64,000 bases of DNA from Anaerolineales bacterium (lineage in GTDB: Bacteria; Chloroflexota; Anaerolineae; Anaerolineales; Villigracilaceae): contig JACZJC010000020.1 of the NCBI GenBank assembly GCA_014860745.1, forward strand, positions 89,048-153,047, given 5' to 3'. The notes under the pieces were generated by a model. That model searched no databases. It was not told the DNA's origin and saw nothing but the letters and a program-made list of their open reading frames with translations. The position numbers were made by a program, and so were the translations under genes. Shown one piece after another: positions 17,238 through 24,658 of this stretch; the first letter of the stretch is position 1; the number at the start of each line of letters is the position of its first letter.

Positions 17238-18509
17238 TTATCCGCAGCAGACCCACGCACCCGCCATCAACTCTTCGGGGATGCCGGTGTCGCTTGCAAA
17301 CTGACGTGCCACGAATTTTCCGCCCTGCATCACATATTCGATGTTTGATCGATCCGCAAGCGAACGGAGGTCGTCCAGCGGATTCTTTTTTACCACGATC
17401 AAATCCGCCAGTTTACCGGCTTCAAGGGTGCCAAGCTTTTTCTCCCATCCCAATGCACGCGCCGCGTTCCTTGTGGATGCGACGATACATTCCATCGCGG
17501 AGAGTCCTGCCTGTGACATGTAGTAAAGTTCCATGGCATTCTCCCCATGGAAGTTGTATGGCGTTGCCGCATCGGTTCCCATTGCGATCGGCACCCCCAT
17601 TTCATGAGCGCGGCGGATTGAAAGCAGCGCATCCTCCTGGGTTTCCTTGCTTTTTTCCATGATCCAGTCTGGAATGCCAGGCTTGTTTCCGTAAATCACA
17701 TCGTAGCCGGCCTTCAAGGTCGGCACGAGGAAGATTTCCTCCTTTGCCATGCGCTCCATCACACGCGGGTCTTTGTTTAGGTAGGTCCCATGCTCGATGG
17801 TTTTTGCTCCCGCTTCCACTGCATTGCGGATTCCATCGATCCCATGCGCGTGAGCAGCCACGATCTTTCCCACCTTGGCGGCTTCCACCACTGCGGCGCG
17901 GATCTCTTCCATTTCAAATTGCGCGGCGCCGGGCTTCTCACCGGGCGCAAGGACGGCTCCTGTGGCCAGCATTTTGATCAAATCCGCCCCGGCTTTCAAT
18001 TGTTCCCGTGCCGCCTTGCGGACCTCATCCACGCCGTCGGCTTCGCGATACATCCCATCGTACCATTCGCTACCAGTGGATGTGATGGAAAGCAATTTGC
18101 CGGCCAATGACATCCTCGGTGCTGCGAAAAGCCCTGCTTCAACGGCCTTCCTAAGCGAAAATTCAAGATGGTGTCTTCCGCCCACATCACGGATGGTGGT
18201 GATTCCCGCCGCCAGGGTGTTCTGGGCATGTTTCAACATCACGAGCGATGTCCAGCCCAGTGGCCCGGTCATGGTGCTGTCAGGCAGGCATTCCGCCGCA
18301 ATGTGGACATGACAATCGATCAATCCCGGGAGGATCCAGCGGCCTGACAGATCGATCTCGTTCACAGAAGTATCAACCGGCTCGATCCATTTTTCAGATG
18401 CGCCCGCGTAAATGATTTTGTCGGCTTCGATGGCGATGGTCCCATGCGTGATGGGTTTGCTTCCATTCCCGTCGATAAGGGTGGCGTTCTTAAGCACAAA
18501 TATTGTCAT
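17238..18509 (-). CDS. Amidohydrolase-superfamily enzyme
   Basis: 423 aa with the metal-dependent amidohydrolase fold: an N-terminal small beta domain ('NATLIDGNGSKPITHGTIAI'), then 'GRWILPGLIDCHVHI' with the HxH pair, 'HAHGIDGIRNAVEAGAKTIEHGTY' with the two further His, and 'AMGTDAATP' with the catalytic Asp. This is the layout of imidazolonepropionase or prolidase-like (Xaa-Pro/Xaa-Arg) amidohydrolases; the substrate is not evident. There is no signal peptide. It follows the DUF4760-like gene by 15 nt and is probably co-transcribed with it. The C-terminus ends 'GAWVCCG', with an unusual Cys pair. Confidence 0.85.
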   Translation of the reverse strand: MTIFVLKNATLIDGNGSKPITHGTIAIEADKIIYAGASEKWIEPVDTSVNEIDLSGRWILPGLIDCHVHIAAECLPDSTMTGPLGWTSLVMLKHAQNTLAAGITTIRDVGGRHHLEFSLRKAVEAGLFAAPRMSLAGKLLSITSTGSEWYDGMYREADGVDEVRKAAREQLKAGADLIKMLATGAVLAPGEKPGAAQFEMEEIRAAVVEAAKVGKIVAAHAHGIDGIRNAVEAGAKTIEHGTYLNKDPRVMERMAKEEIFLVPTLKAGYDVIYGNKPGIPDWIMEKSKETQEDALLSIRRAHEMGVPIAMGTDAATPYNFHGENAMELYYMSQAGLSAMECIVASTRNAARALGWEKKLGTLEAGKLADLIVVKKNPLDDLRSLADRSNIEYVMQGGKFVARQFASDTGIPEELMAGAWVCCG

Positions 18510-18524
18510 AGTGAACCTGCCGGG

Positions 18525-19028
18525 TTAAGGTTTCCAGCTTTTATGCAAATGATAGGCGGGCGGCGGATTAATTCTTTTATCCCGTTCGTGAACGCGTTCC
18601 GCCAGCCACTGAAACCACTCGAATGCAGACTCGCGATTCCATGCAGCGCGGACTTCCATCACATAGTTTTCCAGTTTGCTCCATGAAAGCATGATCGGGC
18701 CACTGTAGGCGTCTTCCACCATGCCGATTTCGATCTCGCGCCGGAATACAAGGATTCCCAGTCTTTCCCATGTGCCCAGCAGCATGTAAAACGCCAAATA
18801 CTGGTCCTGCGGGAGATGATCAATTTCCTCTTTTGTAGGATTGTGGTCAAGATCGAGAACATATAACAAGCCCTTGATGAATTCATTGGTCTGGAAGGAA
18901 TTCAACATCAGGATAGCCGCCTCGCGTTTGCGCATGGCCTGAAAATTTCGCAGATTCAGGATGCCAAAGAGGATTCCGAGAATGACCGCAGTTGTGGAAA
19001 TGATCTGAAAGACGAGTGATAATTCCAT
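18525..19028 (-). CDS. DUF4760-like membrane-anchored protein
   Basis: 167 aa starting at the ATG at 19028, with AGGA upstream; an in-frame TTG six bases further out is less likely. One N-terminal membrane helix ('LVFQIISTTAVILGILFGIL') is followed by a helical cytoplasmic part with 'RKREAAILMLNSFQTNEF', 'LLGTWERLGILVFRREIEI', 'SWSKLENYVMEVRAAW' and 'FEWFQWLAERV'. These match the DUF4760 family, which has no known function. It is immediately upstream of the amidohydrolase gene on the same strand. A hairpin terminator lies between it and the metallophosphoesterase gene. Confidence 0.65.
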   Translation of the reverse strand: MELSLVFQIISTTAVILGILFGILNLRNFQAMRKREAAILMLNSFQTNEFIKGLLYVLDLDHNPTKEEIDHLPQDQYLAFYMLLGTWERLGILVFRREIEIGMVEDAYSGPIMLSWSKLENYVMEVRAAWNRESAFEWFQWLAERVHERDKRINPPPAYHLHKSWKP

Positions 19029-19087
19029 GCGCAAATTCCTAAATATTCATTACGGGTGCAGGGGCGAGTATAGCATGTGGAATCAAA

Positions 19088-19107
19088 ATGCGGCATGGCT
19101 GCCGCAT
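19088..19107 (-). terminator. Intrinsic terminator after the metallophosphoesterase gene
   Basis: Stem ATGCGGCA (19088-19095) pairs with TGCCGCAT (19100-19107). On the minus strand it is followed by TTTT, 24 nt beyond the stop codon at 19131. Confidence 0.55.
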
Positions 19108-19130
19108 CGACGAATGGAGGAATCACTTTA

Positions 19131-19865
19131 TTATTTTGGATATTGCCTGAGCCACCACTCCGTGCCCGGCAGCCCGCTTTTCTTTACCACATTCAATAGT
19201 TGGTCGATATCGAAGTAAACGCGCCGCAAATCCACATTGAAAGAGTCGCCGGACTGGTCCATGATCGCATATTCCGCCCACGGCAGCAGGCGGGGTGGAT
19301 TGCCGGGCGAAAACGAAAACTCAAAAGCGTTGCCCACGCTGCCTGAATTTATGATCAATTTTTTCCCTTGTCGGCGGTGCATTTGGATGTGCGAATGACC
19401 CCCAATGAAAACAGACGCGTCCTGACCTGCAAAGTATTTATCCAATGTCTCAGCGGGTGTTGTAGACTGGATGATATCCGTGGTGGAGAGCGGCGACCCG
19501 TGATAGGCCAGTAATTTTATTCCGTTGGAGAACATCAATTCATGAGTGTTTTCGAATGCCTTGATAAATTCGAGATTTTCAGAAGAAAGCCGTTCGCGGC
19601 ACCAGTACAGGTCGGGGACAAGATGCTCGGTGATCTCATGCTTGGCGGCTTTGGCGGGTTCGAGGATCGCTTCGTCGTGATTCCCCTTGATGTAAATCCC
19701 ATGCAGGTCTTTCAACGCTTCGAGGGTTTCCGTCGGCTGGGGGCCAAGGCTCACCGTGTCGCCCAGGCAGATGGTCTGATCGATGCGTTGAGTTTTAATG
19801 TCCGCAAGCACCGCCTGAAGCGCTGTGAAATTTCCATGAATATCCGAGATGAAAGCAATACGCAT
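19131..19865 (-). CDS. Calcineurin-like metallophosphoesterase
   Basis: 244 aa. The metallophosphoesterase motifs are complete: 'AFISDIHGNFTAL' (DxH), 'TICLGDTVSLGPQP' (GD), 'IKGNHDEAIL' (GNHD), 'AYHGSP' and 'FIGGHSHIQM' (GHSH). It has the compact YfcE/MPP-like form with no membrane or signal segment. It is likely a soluble dinuclear-metal phosphodiesterase or phosphatase, substrate unknown. It is a single-gene unit with a terminator downstream at 19088-19107. Confidence 0.9.
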   Translation of the reverse strand: MRIAFISDIHGNFTALQAVLADIKTQRIDQTICLGDTVSLGPQPTETLEALKDLHGIYIKGNHDEAILEPAKAAKHEITEHLVPDLYWCRERLSSENLEFIKAFENTHELMFSNGIKLLAYHGSPLSTTDIIQSTTPAETLDKYFAGQDASVFIGGHSHIQMHRRQGKKLIINSGSVGNAFEFSFSPGNPPRLLPWAEYAIMDQSGDSFNVDLRRVYFDIDQLLNVVKKSGLPGTEWWLRQYPK

Positions 19866-20006
19866 AAGATTCCCTTTTCTTTCCCATTGTACACGAGACG
19901 GATGAATAATAATAAATTTCCACTCGAAATAGAACCTTTGGGTGATATATTTTGATACATCCCTCGCTTCGACCTGCGCCCAAACTTGGTCACTTATCTA
20001 TATGAA

Positions 20007-20465
20007 TTATAAAGCCTCATCTTTTTCGATGATTTGAATTTCGTCGGTATTGATTTCGATATCGATCGCATCGCCGTATTGTATTCCGGGAATTTCAAGG
20101 GTGATGACTTCGATCAGGGAGGGATTTTGGAAATGGGTTTTCTTCGTTTCCGGGTGCGGATAATATACCCAGCCATCGTATTTTCCATCCTTGAAATACA
20201 CCCTGCATCGCGAAAAGGAAAAGGTCTCCGGTGGGTGAAGGTCGGTCCAATCGACCAGCTCAAATGTGAATTCGGGATGGATCATTTCATATTCGAACGG
20301 CACAATCGATATATTCAGTGTGCCGTTGAAATATTCGTACAAGTCTAACCCAAGTTTTTTAAAGAACGGCTTCTGCTTTTCCAGCGAACTGTACGGATAT
20401 GCCGCGGAGGGACGGGATGCCACCTGGTGCCCGCGGGTGAGAATGCCGCAGATTCTTCGGTTCAT
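20007..20465 (-). CDS. DUF120-like protein (CTP-dependent riboflavin kinase-like fold)
   Basis: 152 aa. The pattern is 'GILTRGHQVASRPSAAY', then 'LGLDLYEYFNGTLNISIV', then a C-terminal 'ITLEIPGIQYGDAIDIEI'. In archaeal CTP-dependent riboflavin kinases (DUF120/RibK) the order is 'G.V..G...A..', 'GTLN' with the Thr/Asn near the nucleotide, and 'GD.VEI' at the end. The GTLN motif is intact. No helix-turn-helix domain is attached. It could be a bacterial riboflavin-phosphorylating enzyme or a divergent barrel protein using the same fold. It has no close operon partner, and the spacing from the metallophosphoesterase gene is 141 nt. Confidence 0.55.
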   Translation of the reverse strand: MNRRICGILTRGHQVASRPSAAYPYSSLEKQKPFFKKLGLDLYEYFNGTLNISIVPFEYEMIHPEFTFELVDWTDLHPPETFSFSRCRVYFKDGKYDGWVYYPHPETKKTHFQNPSLIEVITLEIPGIQYGDAIDIEINTDEIQIIEKDEAL

Positions 20466-20635
20466 TGTGCGGGGAAGTATATCAGGCGGGGCGAATGTCT
20501 GCCGTGGGCTGGCAGGCCCGGGTTAAGAGGGAGGCGTGAAAAATCCAGCGGGAGGGGCTGGAAATTAATGGTCATTTCGTGCTAAAGTATAAATGCCTGC
20601 GTTTGATTTTTTTCCAGCCGGGCAGGAGCAAGGTT

Positions 20636-20908
20636 ATGGAAGTTGAGATCGGAAAGGTGACACATTACTACGATCATATCGGTGTGGCGGTGCTTTCTTT
20701 GAACGACGGTCTGAAGTTGGGGGATCGCATACATATCTTTGGGCATTCCACCGATTTTACCCAGCGGGTGTCTTCCATGGAGGTCGAGCATCACAGTATT
20801 GTCTGGGTGAAGCCGGGTGACAATGTGGCCATCAAGGTAGCCCAACCTGTGCACGAGCATGACATTGTGTTCCGGGTCGTCGAAGAAACGCTGGAGCCTG
20901 TCAGTTAA
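20636..20908 (+). CDS. Stand-alone EF-Tu domain-2-like protein
   Basis: 90 aa from the ATG at 20636, with AGGAG at 20624-20628. The longer open frame to 20579 has no ribosome site. The whole protein reads as one beta-barrel of the translation-factor domain-2 type: 'EIGKVTHYYDHIGVAVLSL', 'GDRIHIFGHSTDFTQRVSSMEVEH', 'VKPGDNVAIKVAQPV'. Such stand-alone barrels are known as 'translation elongation factor-like' proteins in many bacteria and archaea, with no established role. The GTPase domain is absent, so it cannot act as an elongation factor itself. It is the only plus-strand gene in this part of the window. Confidence 0.8.
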   Translation: MEVEIGKVTHYYDHIGVAVLSLNDGLKLGDRIHIFGHSTDFTQRVSSMEVEHHSIVWVKPGDNVAIKVAQPVHEHDIVFRVVEETLEPVS

Positions 20909-21034
20909 CCGAATTGATTAATGAAAAACCAGGGCAGGCGTTTATGGATGCCATGCTCTGGTTTTGTGCGTCCGAAAGCCGTGCTCGGAATTGATTCCCA
21001 TGTGATTGCAGCTTGTAGTTCGAGTTCGCAGCTG

Positions 21035-22780
21035 TTACAGCCTGTTCACATGTCCGCGGATCTGCCCGATGACCACTCCAAGGAGGGTGAGGCCGATTAG
21101 TGAAATTAATATCGGATTGACGAAATTCCACTCCGGCCCAGCCAGAATCTTCGTTAAACCAACCCAGGGAAGTGAAATAGTAAGCACCTGGAATATTCTT
21201 GTGCTGACCGCGCCATGCCCGGTTTCTCCAATGAACGCCTTTGAATACTTCACCCGCTGACCCTCCTCCTCCCGCATTTTTGGGAAGTTGTACATATTCT
21301 CGAAAACGGATTGATATATTTTTTCGATCACTTCCTTATCGTCAAAGTAGGCGGAGTGGGCTTTATCCGGGAAGGGGAAAAGGAAACTTTTGGCTTCGCA
21401 GTTATCCACTTTCAGGCTCGGATAACTGGCGGTGGCGGGGGTTTGAAGCGAACCACTGATGATATCGGCCTTGTCCCAGAAGTTCATCCAATGGATCAGG
21501 GGAGCGCCGGATTTGGAAAACGGGTAGCTGGCAAGATCACCGCGGATTTGTTCCACCACGCGGTTGTACCGATGATATTGGCTGGTTTGATTTTCGAAGA
21601 AGTAGTGGACCTTATCGATGGGACTGGCCAGGGTGATGAAATGCTGGATCTTGCCGAGGTCAATCTTGTCTTTTGCGGCTATGCCGATCGCCCGGTTGGT
21701 ACGGGACAGTTCAAGGATCGTATCAAAGGCAATTGTGGTCCCAAGGCTGTGGGCTACGATCACAACCCGTTCGCAGTCCTTGTGCAACAGAACATGTTTA
21801 AGAGATTCCGCGCAATGATCCAATATGGCCCGCCGCCTTTGGTGCTTTTCCGCGGTTTCCTCATAGGTACACCAGAAATAAACATCCCCCATATACTCCT
21901 TTAGGAAATTGTAAACTCCCACCGTTGAAAAGAGGGCAGAAATTAAGATCATGATATTTGCATAGGAGGGTTCGAGCGAATCCTCCCCGATTAGAGACAG
22001 CAGCCCCGGCGGAATGATTTCTGCGGTGGCTGGAAGCGCGGCCTTGATTGTTATGAAGAGAATATAAAGGATTAATCCCACAGCCAAAAGGAAGGACAGG
22101 ATCACAAGCAGGTAGAGCAGGTTTGTCCTTGCATAGATTACCCACCATTGCCTTGCAGCCCACGCCAGACGTTCGATCTGATTTGGGTCCTGGCGGTTTT
22201 CACCCAGGGAGTTTCTGAACTGCCTGCCACTGCCCCTTGGATATTTCCGGCGAGCCTCCGGGCCTTCGAAATCCTCGTACGATTTGATGAGGTGTTTGAG
22301 ATCGTTCTTGGTAAGGTCGTTTCGTTTTTTCGTCAGGTCGTCCCAATTTTCCAAAAGGATCGACCGCCGCAGGCGCGCCATTCCGCGCCAGGGGGTGACC
22401 AATGCCTTGATGGGGACCAGGGTTTGTTTGAGGAGCCACCAAAGCACCTCCTGGGGAGGGTTTCCGCCGGCGGTGAGATTTGCCCAATACGCTTCGTAGA
22501 ACCGAAATTCCTTGATTGATCGAAATGTATCGATGATGCTGCGGTATTTCACTTCGATGAATCCAATATCACGGGTGAGGTTCGAAAGGGGTCTTTCTGG
22601 AAAGGCTTCAATACCCACCAGTTTCTTATTCTCCACCGATTTGAATCGTTTGAAATCGTAGTGGTCCAATGCATCCACCAGGCGGCTGACTTCCTCGTAG
22701 CGTTTCTGGCTTCCCATGCCGTGGAAGTAGACAACAGCGGTGAACTTTTTATCCTGTTTTGGGACGGCTTTTCCTGGCAT
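21035..22780 (-). CDS. Alpha/beta-hydrolase-like membrane protein
   Basis: 581 aa. The N-terminus has 'AVVYFHGMGSQKRYEE' (oxyanion-hole HG), and the nucleophile elbow 'VVIVAHSLGTTIAF' is in the middle, as in lipases and serine hydrolases. Between them lie two membrane helices ('LYLLVILSFLLAVGLILYILF' and 'NIMILISALFSTVGVYNF'), and a further pair ends the protein. The catalytic domain is thus split by a membrane segment. Homologues of this layout occur in accessory regions; a lipase-type effector is possible but unproven. It has its own promoter at 22829-22857 and stands alone from neighbouring genes. Confidence 0.65.
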   Translation of the reverse strand: MPGKAVPKQDKKFTAVVYFHGMGSQKRYEEVSRLVDALDHYDFKRFKSVENKKLVGIEAFPERPLSNLTRDIGFIEVKYRSIIDTFRSIKEFRFYEAYWANLTAGGNPPQEVLWWLLKQTLVPIKALVTPWRGMARLRRSILLENWDDLTKKRNDLTKNDLKHLIKSYEDFEGPEARRKYPRGSGRQFRNSLGENRQDPNQIERLAWAARQWWVIYARTNLLYLLVILSFLLAVGLILYILFITIKAALPATAEIIPPGLLSLIGEDSLEPSYANIMILISALFSTVGVYNFLKEYMGDVYFWCTYEETAEKHQRRRAILDHCAESLKHVLLHKDCERVVIVAHSLGTTIAFDTILELSRTNRAIGIAAKDKIDLGKIQHFITLASPIDKVHYFFENQTSQYHRYNRVVEQIRGDLASYPFSKSGAPLIHWMNFWDKADIISGSLQTPATASYPSLKVDNCEAKSFLFPFPDKAHSAYFDDKEVIEKIYQSVFENMYNFPKMREEEGQRVKYSKAFIGETGHGAVSTRIFQVLTISLPWVGLTKILAGPEWNFVNPILISLIGLTLLGVVIGQIRGHVNRL

Positions 22781-22828
22781 CGAATCCTCCTTTGGCTTTC
22801 ACAGCAGAATTCCTTACTTATGGTAATT

Positions 22829-22857
22829 ACTATACAATATTTATTGGGTGGATACAA
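22829..22857 (-). promoter_or_regulatory. Sigma-70-like promoter of the membrane hydrolase gene
   Basis: On the minus strand: TTGTAT, 17-nt spacer, TATAGT, 48 nt before the start codon at 22780. It shares the form TTG(T/A)(A/T)T-N17-TATAGTAAT with the promoter at 27448-27476. Confidence 0.65.
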
Positions 22858-22975
22858 TAGCCTCGAAATAGAATCAAGCCGGCCCGTAGGTCCGAGGCGG
22901 AACGTGTCGCGTTTATTCTCTATGAACCAAGGCGCGAGTCAAGAATATGCAAGTTATCAAAACAAGGCATATTCT

Positions 22976-23011
22976 GCCCGCGTCATGGATGTGGCTTCAA
23001 GTGACGCGGGC
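22976..23011. other. GC-rich hairpin after the small membrane-protein gene
   Basis: A perfect 10-bp stem, GCCCGCGTCA (22976-22985) with TGACGCGGGC (23002-23011), and a 16-nt loop. It lies 31 nt past the stop of the 23042-23380 gene and could help end that transcript, but no T run follows. Confidence 0.4.
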
Positions 23012-23041
23012 GCGGTTGCAATGGATTTTTATTCTAGCAGT

Positions 23042-23380
23042 TTAGCTGTCCCACCATTTGAGCAGGTTGAAGGATGTATCGCGTTCCCCTTCTTCTTCTC
23101 CACGTTCCACTCGCTCAGTGCGGGCGCTCGCTGCGAGCTGGGAGAGGATTTGCGGGGAGGCGAAGCCGTAGATGAGCGCATCCTTGGCGGTTTCTGCGCT
23201 CAGGACCCAGGCGGTCAACCCGCCCACTGCCACAAGCAGGATCGTTCCCACCCAGAAGTTTAACGTCCGAAGATAGGCGGGGATCTTAATCTTGTGCCTG
23301 TTGCGGATGAGCCGCAGAATATCCGGGAGCAGGCCGCCGAGACATCCAAGCAGAAAAAGTGATGAGTTAAACGCGGGCAT
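23042..23380 (-). CDS. Small two-helix membrane protein, unknown function
   Basis: 112 aa from the ATG at 23380, preceded by AAGGAG; the frame extends to 23404 but that start lacks a ribosome site and would overlap the lipoprotein gene. Helices are near residues 7-23 ('LFLLGCLGGLLPDILRLI') and 43-62 ('FWVGTILLVAVGGLTAWVL'). A helical tail of charged residues (ARTERVERGEEEGERD) follows. The family is not recognised. It lies 20 nt downstream of the lipoprotein gene and is probably in the same transcript with it and the CHAT gene. Confidence 0.55.
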   Translation of the reverse strand: MPAFNSSLFLLGCLGGLLPDILRLIRNRHKIKIPAYLRTLNFWVGTILLVAVGGLTAWVLSAETAKDALIYGFASPQILSQLAASARTERVERGEEEGERDTSFNLLKWWDS

Positions 23381-23400
23381 AGGGTCTCCTTTTTTATAAA

Positions 23401-24597
23401 TCAATATCCACTGAGGACGAGGACGGGCAGGTTCGTGGCATCCAATTCGGCGAAGACACCTTCTGCATTGTCGGCGTTGAAGGATTGAATGGTGACGGCA
23501 ATGCCGATGTTTTCGGTCAGTTCTGCTGCGATGGCGTAGGCGATTTCTGAAAGGCCGCGGATGCTTTCATCAAATACGATGATCATTTCGAATCCGGAAC
23601 CATAGCCAGCCTCGGCCAACAACCCTTTTGCATTTTCGATGTCAAATGGAATTGTCCGCAGATCCAGGGTTTGTCCCTGTGCCTCGAAAACAACAGGGAT
23701 GGGAAAATCGGGATAGATCTCTTGCAGTTTTACCCAGTCAATCGAAGTTGCCAGCGCCTCCGACACGCGGAAGTCTTCCGGCTGTGCATTCAACCAGCGG
23801 AGACCCAAAATAACTGGTTCAGCCAGCGGAACCATCGGTAAACCCTGACTCTGCAGGATAAGATTTGCGCTCTGAATTTGATGCACCTGGTCCATCCGTT
23901 CGATGGGTCCAACCATCACATCAAAGCCGACCTCCACTCCGGGCGGGAACCCGAAGAAATCCTCCGCCTGTTTTTGAAATTCAGGTGTCACAGCATAAGC
24001 AGCCAGGCCCGGGTTCACTTCGAAATACTGGTCGGGCTGGTCGGTGGGAGTCACCTCTGCAACGCCCTCCGAGCTAAGCACAATCACGGTCTCGAGGTCG
24101 CGGTACTCGATGATCGTGACCATCGTCCCTTTGAAGGTGATGCCTGCCGGCAGGGTGATGGCCCGAATGCCGCAATTATTCAACAGCCAGGTGGAGGCGT
24201 TTGTGCACCCTGTCCCTGTGCTTCCTCTTGGGCAGGTGGTGATAGCTTCGCTCAGGATACCCGCGGAACTGCGTTGAAACACATACACAGTGCAGGTTGA
24301 TGTTGTGCCTTTCTTCATCTTGCCCTGACCATTTGCATCTGTGGTGACATAGCCATTCAGCACAATCGATTTCCAGGTGTTGTTTAATAGATCCAATTGC
24401 ATGGGCGTGACGGTTGAACCCCACACCTTGCTGTAGGCTCCGTATCTTTGCGCCTGCCAACCAGATTTAGTTACCTGAACGCCGGGCATGGATGTGGCTG
24501 CTCCACCGCATCCGGTGACCGAACCAAGAATGAATATCACCAGCAGGCAGGGAATGACTCGATACCAATGTTTAAGATGATGGGATTGACGTTTCAT
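23401..24597 (-). CDS. Lipoprotein with FecR-like and partial solute-binding domains
   Basis: 398 aa from the ATG at 24597 (AAAGGAG upstream). The signal peptide ends in a lipobox ('ILGSVTGCGG'), so the mature protein is probably lipid-anchored outside the membrane. The first half contains Cys-rich segments ('TCTVYVFQRSS', 'TTCPRGSTGTGCTN') and a FecR-like barrel ('GTMVTIIEYRDLETVIVLSSEGVAEVTP'). The second half reads as the C-terminal lobe of a family-5 ABC solute-binding protein ('LRTIPFDIENAKGLLAEAGY'). No transporter is nearby. It is downstream of the CHAT gene (61-nt gap) and upstream of the small membrane protein. Confidence 0.6.
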   Translation of the reverse strand: MKRQSHHLKHWYRVIPCLLVIFILGSVTGCGGAATSMPGVQVTKSGWQAQRYGAYSKVWGSTVTPMQLDLLNNTWKSIVLNGYVTTDANGQGKMKKGTTSTCTVYVFQRSSAGILSEAITTCPRGSTGTGCTNASTWLLNNCGIRAITLPAGITFKGTMVTIIEYRDLETVIVLSSEGVAEVTPTDQPDQYFEVNPGLAAYAVTPEFQKQAEDFFGFPPGVEVGFDVMVGPIERMDQVHQIQSANLILQSQGLPMVPLAEPVILGLRWLNAQPEDFRVSEALATSIDWVKLQEIYPDFPIPVVFEAQGQTLDLRTIPFDIENAKGLLAEAGYGSGFEMIIVFDESIRGLSEIAYAIAAELTENIGIAVTIQSFNADNAEGVFAELDATNLPVLVLSGY

Positions 24598-24658
24598 AAC
24601 CGGGACTCCTTTCTTAATCATTTTCATTTGGGAGAAAATAGACGCTTCAGACTCCGCC

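Noticed and set aside
22976..23011. Terminator for the small membrane-protein gene
   Set aside because: Strong stem but no U run; kept only as a hairpin of unclear role.
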